Shown one piece after another: positions 1 through 5,617 of a DNA stretch of 5,617 nucleotides. A program made the translations under genes and the position numbers. The stretch is from Caryophanales bacterium UBA1624 (GTDB lineage: Bacteria; Bacillota_I; Bacilli_A; RFN20; CAG-826), in contig DCMK01000009.1 in NCBI GenBank assembly GCA_002321395.1, positions 57,042-62,658 of the forward strand. The letters are read 5' to 3'. Under the pieces are notes generated by a model. It ran no database searches. It had not been told where the DNA came from and saw only the letters and a list, made by a program, of their open reading frames with translations. How positions within the stretch are numbered: position 1 is the stretch's first letter; each line of letters begins with the position of its first letter.

Positions 1-1
1 G

Positions 2-175
2 TACGCGATGTACGCGGGCGCACCTAGCCACCTTCATCAAGATGGCTCCTTGATCCTAGTCATCCGCAAAAAGCAGGGCGCCGAGTCCTGCTTCCGCTAC
101 CTGCAGACCCTCTTTAAGAAGGTCGAGGTGAAAGCCCGCCATAAGGGCTTCCTCATTCTCATCGCGCGAAATTAA
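2..175 (+). CDS. Class I SAM-dependent methyltransferase, YbxB/RsmC-like, C-terminal fragment
   Basis: This is the 3' end of a gene that begins before the window; 57 codons and a TAA stop are visible. The residues include a hydrophobic strand followed by a basic patch (LILVIRKKQGAES), then a helix (CFRYLQTLFKKVEV) and a closing strand (KGFLILIAR). This is the pattern of the last strands of the RsmC/YbxB methyltransferase domain, where an IRKKQGA-type segment and a final KG(F/Y)xIL strand are typical. The SAM-binding and NPPF catalytic motifs would lie upstream and cannot be checked. Family members methylate guanine N2 in 16S rRNA (RsmC), but the substrate of the Bacillota YbxB branch is less certain, so rRNA methylation is an inference. 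The position directly before rpoB, with only 10 bases between, matches the Bacillota rplL-ybxB-rpoB order and supports the call. No frameshift or break is seen in the visible part. Confidence 0.82.
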   Translation, partial: YAMYAGAPSHLHQDGSLILVIRKKQGAESCFRYLQTLFKKVEVKARHKGFLILIARN

Positions 176-179
176 GGAG
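173..179 (+). promoter_or_regulatory. Ribosome binding site of rpoB
   Basis: TAAGGAG is a near-perfect Shine-Dalgarno sequence, six bases before the ATG at 186. Its first three bases are the stop codon of the upstream methyltransferase, so termination and the next initiation sit on the same site and translational coupling is likely. It fixes the rpoB start at 186. Confidence 0.9.
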
Positions 180-185
180 CAATAC

Positions 186-3100
186 ATGCCACAAGAAGAA
201 AAATTCGATCACCAGCTTCTGGACTACAAAGATCCCAATGGCGTTAGCTATCCCGTCGGCGCCAACGGCCGCATCAATTTCTCCAAAATCTCCGGAAAGC
301 TCCCGCTTCCCTATTTGGTGGAAATCCAGACCGATTCCTATCGTTGGTTCCTCAAAGAAGGCCTCGACGAAATCTTCAAGGAAGTCTTCCCGATCGCCAA
401 CTTCTCCAACACCCTTCACATCGATTACGTTTCTTCCCGCTTGGAAGAACCGAAGTACACTCCGCTGGAATGCAAAGCGGGCGATTTGACCTATTCAAGC
501 AAGATCAAAGTCACGCTCCGTTTGATCCTCCCCAGCAAGGAGATCAAAGACGCCGAAGTCTTCATGGGCGAGCTTCCGCTCATGACCGAATCCGGCACCT
601 TCATCGTCAACGGCGCCGAGCGCGTCATCGTCTCCCAGATCGTCCGCTCCCCGGGCTCTTATTTCCAAGATACCCTCGATAAGAGCGGCGTTCATATCTA
701 CAACGGGGAAATCAACCCCGCCCGCGGCACCTGGCTGCAGTTCGAAAGCGACCTCAAGGGCATCCTTTACGTCCGCATCGACCGCCAGAGGAAAATGCCC
801 GCGACCACTTTGTTCAAGGCTTTGGGCCTCGACAAAGAGAGCCAGCTCCTCGAGCTCTTCGGCAAATCCGAGGCCATGGAGAACACCTTGGCCAAGGACA
901 AAGGCATCCACAACTCCGCCAACGCCTTGATCGACATCTTTCAGAAGCTCAAACCGGGTGAGCCCGTGACCCCCGATGGGACCATGGATTTCCTCGTCGG
1001 CAAGTTCTTCAACGAGAAGAGCTATGACCTCGGCCCCGCCGGGCGCTTCAAATACGCCCAGAAGCTTGGCATCTACGATCGCCTCGCCGGCCGCGTTTTG
1101 GCCGAAGACCTGGTCGATTCCCACCAAGAAGGGGACGGCTACATCGTCGACGACGCCGGGCATATCATCGACGCCAACGGCGAGCTCGTCATGCCCGTCA
1201 CCCTTTTCGAAAAGGGCCATAAGCTCACCAAAGAGGAAGTCGAAGGCCTCCGCGACAGCGAGTTCTTCGAAAGGGGCAACTACACCGTCAAGCTCAAGGT
1301 CAACGAAAGGCTTGACAACCACAGCAACGTCAACATCGTCCACGTTTATGCTGGGGACAAGGAAGGCGGGGATATCATCCCCGTGGTCGGCACCGACCTC
1401 AACCTCTCCATCTCCCGCGTCACCATTTCGGACATGGTCGCCTGCTTCTCTTACTTCTGCAACATCCAGTCCGGCATCGGCCAGACCGATGACATCGACC
1501 ATTTGGGAAACCGCCGCATCCGCTGCGTCGGCGAATTGCTGCAGAACCAGTTCCGCCAAGGCCTGAGCAAGATGGCCAAGACGGTTCAGCAGAAGATGTC
1601 CATCTCGGACTTGGAGTCCATGACCCCGCAGTCCTTGGTCAACATCCGCCCGCTGACCTCCTCCATCCGCGAGTTCTTCTCCTCCAGTCAGCTGTCCCAG
1701 TTCATGGATCAAGTCAACCCGCTGGCCGAACTCACCAACAAACGCCGCATTTCCGCGCTCGGCCCGGGCGGTTTGACCCGCGACCGCGCTTCCATGGAAG
1801 TCCGCGACGTCCATTACACCCATTACGGCCGAATTTGCCCGATCGAATCTCCGGAAGGGCAGAACATCGGCTTGATCAACAACTTGGCTTGCTACGCCAA
1901 GATCAACCGCCACGGCTTCATCGAGACCCCATTCCGCGAAGTCCTTCACATGGACGATGGCCGCGCCTTCGTCGTGGAGGGCGATTTCAAGGACGATGGC
2001 TCGATCGAATACCGCGCCAAATACCTCTCCGCCGATGATGAAAGGGGCCTCTATGTCGCCGAAGCCAACATCCGCTTGGGCGAACCGACCCACCTTTCTT
2101 CGCTCTATCCCCACATCGAGCACGACTGCTTGGTCAAAGAAATCCTCGATGAGAAAGTCGTCGCCCGCCACGATGAGGACAACCTCGAAACCGAGAAGGA
2201 AAAAGTCGATTTCGTCGACGTCTCCCCGCGCCAAATCGTTTCCATCGCCGCGGCGAGCATCCCCTTCCTCGACCACGATGACGCGACCCGCGCCTTGATG
2301 GGCGCCAACATGCAGCGCCAGGCGCTTCCTTTGCTCTCCCCCGAGATCCCTTACGTCGGAACCGGGATGGAGCAGATCATCGCCCGCGACTCCGGCCTCG
2401 CCGTCGTTGCCACCAAAGATGGGGAAGTCACCTACATGGACTCCAAGACGATCGTCACGAAGTCCGGCAAGGAAAAGACCACCTATAGCCTTCAGAAGTT
2501 CGACCGCACCAACAACGGGACCTGCATGAACCAGACCCCGATCGTCCGTGTTGGCGACAAGGTCAAGCAGGGCGACATCATCGCCGACGGCCCCGCGATG
2601 CGCCATGGCGAATTGGCCCTCGGCCACAACGTCTTGGTCGCTTACATGACCTGGCACGGATACAACTACGAAGACGCCATCATCATGTCCGAACGCATGG
2701 TGAAGGATGACGTCTACACCTCCGTCCATATCGAAAAATACGAGATTGAGTGCCGCGATACCAAACTCGGGCCCGAAGAGATCACCCGCGACGTCCCCAA
2801 CGTCGGGGAAGACGCGAAAGCCTTCCTTGACGAACGGGGCATCATCATCCCCGGCGCTGAGGTCAAAGAAGGCGACATCCTCGTCGGCAAGGTCACCCCG
2901 AAGGGCCAGACCGAGCCCACCCCCGAGGAGAAGCTCCTCATGGCCATCTTCGCCGAGAAGACCAAAGAAGGGAAGGATTCCTCCCTCCGCGTCCCCCACG
3001 GCGGCGCCGGCATCGTCCATGCGGTCAAGATTTTCTCCCGCAAGAACAAAGATCCGCTCCCCCCGGGCGTCAACATGGTCGTCCGCGTCTACATCGTCCA

Positions 3101-3998
3101 GAAGAGGAAGATCTCCGAAGGCGACAAGATGTCCGGCCGCCACGGCAACAAGGGCGTCATCTCCAAGATCCTCCCGATCCAGGATATGCCCTTCCTCGCC
3201 GACGGCACCCCGATCGACATCCTCCTCTCCCCGATGGGCGTTCCTTCCCGTATGAACATCGGGCAGATCCTCGAAGTCCACTTGGGCCTTGCCTGCCGCA
3301 AGCTCCAGATGAGGGTCGCTACCCCCGTCTTCGACGGCGTCAGCAACGATGAGCTCTTCGATTTGATGAAGCGCGCCGGCCTCTCCGAAGACGGAAAGAC
3401 CGTCCTTTACGATGGGCAAACCGGCGAGCCGTTCGGGGAAAGGATCTCCGTCGGCGTCCAGTACATGATCAAACTCGTGCACATGGTCGACGATAAGCTC
3501 CACGCCCGCGCCACCGGCCCCTACTCCCTCGTCACCCAGCAGCCTTTGGGCGGCAAAGCCCAAAACGGCGGCCAGCGTTTCGGGGAAATGGAAGTCTGGG
3601 CTTTGGAAGCCTACGGCGCAGCCCACACCCTCCAAGAAATGCTCACCATCAAGTCCGACGACCGCGTCGGCAGAAGGAGGGCCTACGAAGCGATCATCAA
3701 GCAAAAGGAAATCCCGACTCCCGGCATGCCCGAAGCCTTCAAGGTTTTAGTCAAGGAGCTCAAGGGCCTCTGCTTGAACGTCACCTTATATAAGAAGGAT
3801 GGCTCGCAGATCAACCTCGACGATCTGGCCCGCAAGGCCCTCATCGAAGAGAGGAAGGTCAATTCGTCCATCCGCAACGCCATGTCTCCGCGTGAGGAGA
3901 CAGCCGATCCCACCGAAACCGTCGAGGTCAGCAATGACCAGGCCGAGGAAGAGGGACTCACCGTCTCCACCAAGGTCCCCGGTTTGGATGAGGAATGA
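186..3998 (+). CDS. rpoB: DNA-directed RNA polymerase subunit beta
   Basis: This is the complete beta subunit, 1270 residues, which with beta' forms the cytoplasmic RNA polymerase core. Landmarks in order are: EIQTDSYRWF near residue 46; the protrusion motif GAERVIVSQIVRSPG near 150; DDIDHLGNRR near 440; the rifampicin pocket SSQLSQFMDQ to NKRRISALGPGG (about 500-529); CPIESPEGQNIGLIN (about 552-565); RALMGANMQRQA near 705; GYNYEDAI near 825; the flap (about 885-935); and GDKMSGRHGNKG, with K981 and K989 matching catalytic-centre K1065 and K1073 of E. coli. The C-terminal clamp motif GGKAQNGGQRFGEMEVWALEAYGA follows, then an acidic tail from about 1234. It is longer than Bacillus RpoB (about 1190) because of an N-terminal extension of about 14 residues, small insertions near 312-335 and 635-665, and the tail. 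The big proteobacterial insertions are absent. The Rif-site His is Asn518. The start is set by the strong ribosome binding site, and the frame is intact. Confidence 0.99.
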   Translation: MPQEEKFDHQLLDYKDPNGVSYPVGANGRINFSKISGKLPLPYLVEIQTDSYRWFLKEGLDEIFKEVFPIANFSNTLHIDYVSSRLEEPKYTPLECKAGDLTYSSKIKVTLRLILPSKEIKDAEVFMGELPLMTESGTFIVNGAERVIVSQIVRSPGSYFQDTLDKSGVHIYNGEINPARGTWLQFESDLKGILYVRIDRQRKMPATTLFKALGLDKESQLLELFGKSEAMENTLAKDKGIHNSANALIDIFQKLKPGEPVTPDGTMDFLVGKFFNEKSYDLGPAGRFKYAQKLGIYDRLAGRVLAEDLVDSHQEGDGYIVDDAGHIIDANGELVMPVTLFEKGHKLTKEEVEGLRDSEFFERGNYTVKLKVNERLDNHSNVNIVHVYAGDKEGGDIIPVVGTDLNLSISRVTISDMVACFSYFCNIQSGIGQTDDIDHLGNRRIRCVGELLQNQFRQGLSKMAKTVQQKMSISDLESMTPQSLVNIRPLTSSIREFFSSSQLSQFMDQVNPLAELTNKRRISALGPGGLTRDRASMEVRDVHYTHYGRICPIESPEGQNIGLINNLACYAKINRHGFIETPFREVLHMDDGRAFVVEGDFKDDGSIEYRAKYLSADDERGLYVAEANIRLGEPTHLSSLYPHIEHDCLVKEILDEKVVARHDEDNLETEKEKVDFVDVSPRQIVSIAAASIPFLDHDDATRALMGANMQRQALPLLSPEIPYVGTGMEQIIARDSGLAVVATKDGEVTYMDSKTIVTKSGKEKTTYSLQKFDRTNNGTCMNQTPIVRVGDKVKQGDIIADGPAMRHGELALGHNVLVAYMTWHGYNYEDAIIMSERMVKDDVYTSVHIEKYEIECRDTKLGPEEITRDVPNVGEDAKAFLDERGIIIPGAEVKEGDILVGKVTPKGQTEPTPEEKLLMAIFAEKTKEGKDSSLRVPHGGAGIVHAVKIFSRKNKDPLPPGVNMVVRVYIVQKRKISEGDKMSGRHGNKGVISKILPIQDMPFLADGTPIDILLSPMGVPSRMNIGQILEVHLGLACRKLQMRVATPVFDGVSNDELFDLMKRAGLSEDGKTVLYDGQTGEPFGERISVGVQYMIKLVHMVDDKLHARATGPYSLVTQQPLGGKAQNGGQRFGEMEVWALEAYGAAHTLQEMLTIKSDDRVGRRRAYEAIIKQKEIPTPGMPEAFKVLVKELKGLCLNVTLYKKDGSQINLDDLARKALIEERKVNSSIRNAMSPREETADPTETVEVSNDQAEEEGLTVSTKVPGLDEE

Positions 3999-4006
3999 AG
4001 GAAAGC

Positions 4007-4011
4007 GAGGT
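4007..4011 (+). promoter_or_regulatory. Ribosome binding site of rpoC
   Basis: GAGGT lies seven bases before the ATG at 4019, in the 20-base spacer after the rpoB stop. It favours this start over an in-frame ATG at 3995, which overlaps the rpoB stop as ATGA but has no purine-rich site at useful spacing. Confidence 0.75.
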
Positions 4012-4018
4012 AACAAGA

Positions 4019-5617
<1,599 letters not shown>

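Noticed and set aside
1..16. Direct repeat of GTACGCG at the window start
   Set aside because: A seven-base repeat within coding sequence at the truncated edge carries no further support.
36..54. Small inverted repeat ATCAAG / CTTGAT with a 7-base loop
   Set aside because: It has only six base pairs, lies inside the methyltransferase coding region, and has no U-tract. It is likely chance.
976..1566. Shorter forward frames inside rpoB and rpoC (for example 976-1566, 2707-3255, 4924-5415)
   Set aside because: They are out-of-frame shadows of a fully supported conserved protein, rich in Ser, Arg, Pro and Ala because of the codon bias.
495..3704. A reverse-strand open frame of 1069 codons opposite rpoB
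   Set aside because: It is exactly codon-on-codon with rpoB and is explained by absence of TTA, CTA and TCA in the sense strand. The translation is a low-complexity run of Asp, Val, Gly, Ala, Glu and Leu with no recognisable domain, as expected for the mirror of C-ending codons.
3774..3793. AT-rich patch with TTGAAC and TATATA near the end of rpoB, considered as an internal rpoC promoter
   Set aside because: The two elements are only seven bases apart, far from the required 16-18, and the patch encodes conserved-position residues of beta.
3995..4018. Alternative rpoC start at the ATG overlapping the rpoB stop (ATGA), adding 8 residues
   Set aside because: The purine-rich GAGGA directly abuts this ATG, with no spacing, while the ATG at 4019 has GAGGT at seven bases. 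The beta' N-terminus is also already about 15 residues longer than in E. coli. Not fully excluded.

Overview
The window is a core transcription operon segment read entirely on the + strand. In order it holds the 3' end of a class I SAM-dependent methyltransferase gene (stop at 173-175), a complete rpoB (186-3998, 1270 codons), and the first 533 codons of rpoC (from 4019, open at the window end). Spacers are 10 and 20 bases, each with a Shine-Dalgarno sequence, so the three genes are almost certainly co-transcribed and translated in close succession. No stretch of more than 20 bases lacks a gene, and I see no RNA gene, mobile element, CRISPR array, promoter or terminator.

The order methyltransferase (YbxB/RsmC-like) - rpoB - rpoC is the arrangement known from Bacillota, where rplJ-rplL usually lie just upstream. 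RpoB lacks the large lineage insertions of proteobacterial RpoB and reads much like Bacillus RpoB with several small extra segments. The DNA is GC-rich with a strong preference for C-ending codons. Trp is TGG and TGA is used as a stop, so the standard bacterial code applies. I infer a GC-rich, probably uncultured Bacillota lineage. Asn at the Rif-site position 526 (E. coli numbering) and some inserted segments recall Mollicutes/Erysipelotrichia-type polymerases, but that placement is tentative.

RpoB (beta) and RpoC (beta') form the catalytic core of RNA polymerase. The window ends precisely at the beta' NADFDGD metal-binding loop, so the active-site aspartates are seen but the bridge helix and trigger loop are not. 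The methyltransferase is probably an rRNA-modifying enzyme made alongside the transcription/translation genes.

This is a housekeeping locus, not a new accessory system. What deserves a second look is the set of changes at otherwise very conserved, drug-contacting polymerase positions: beta N518, S536, S555 and Q559, and beta' S109 with its flanks and P402. There is also an insertion of about 50 residues in the beta' clamp. Together they suggest intrinsically reduced sensitivity to rifamycins and possibly to other RNA polymerase inhibitors. That is a testable inference, not something the sequence proves.
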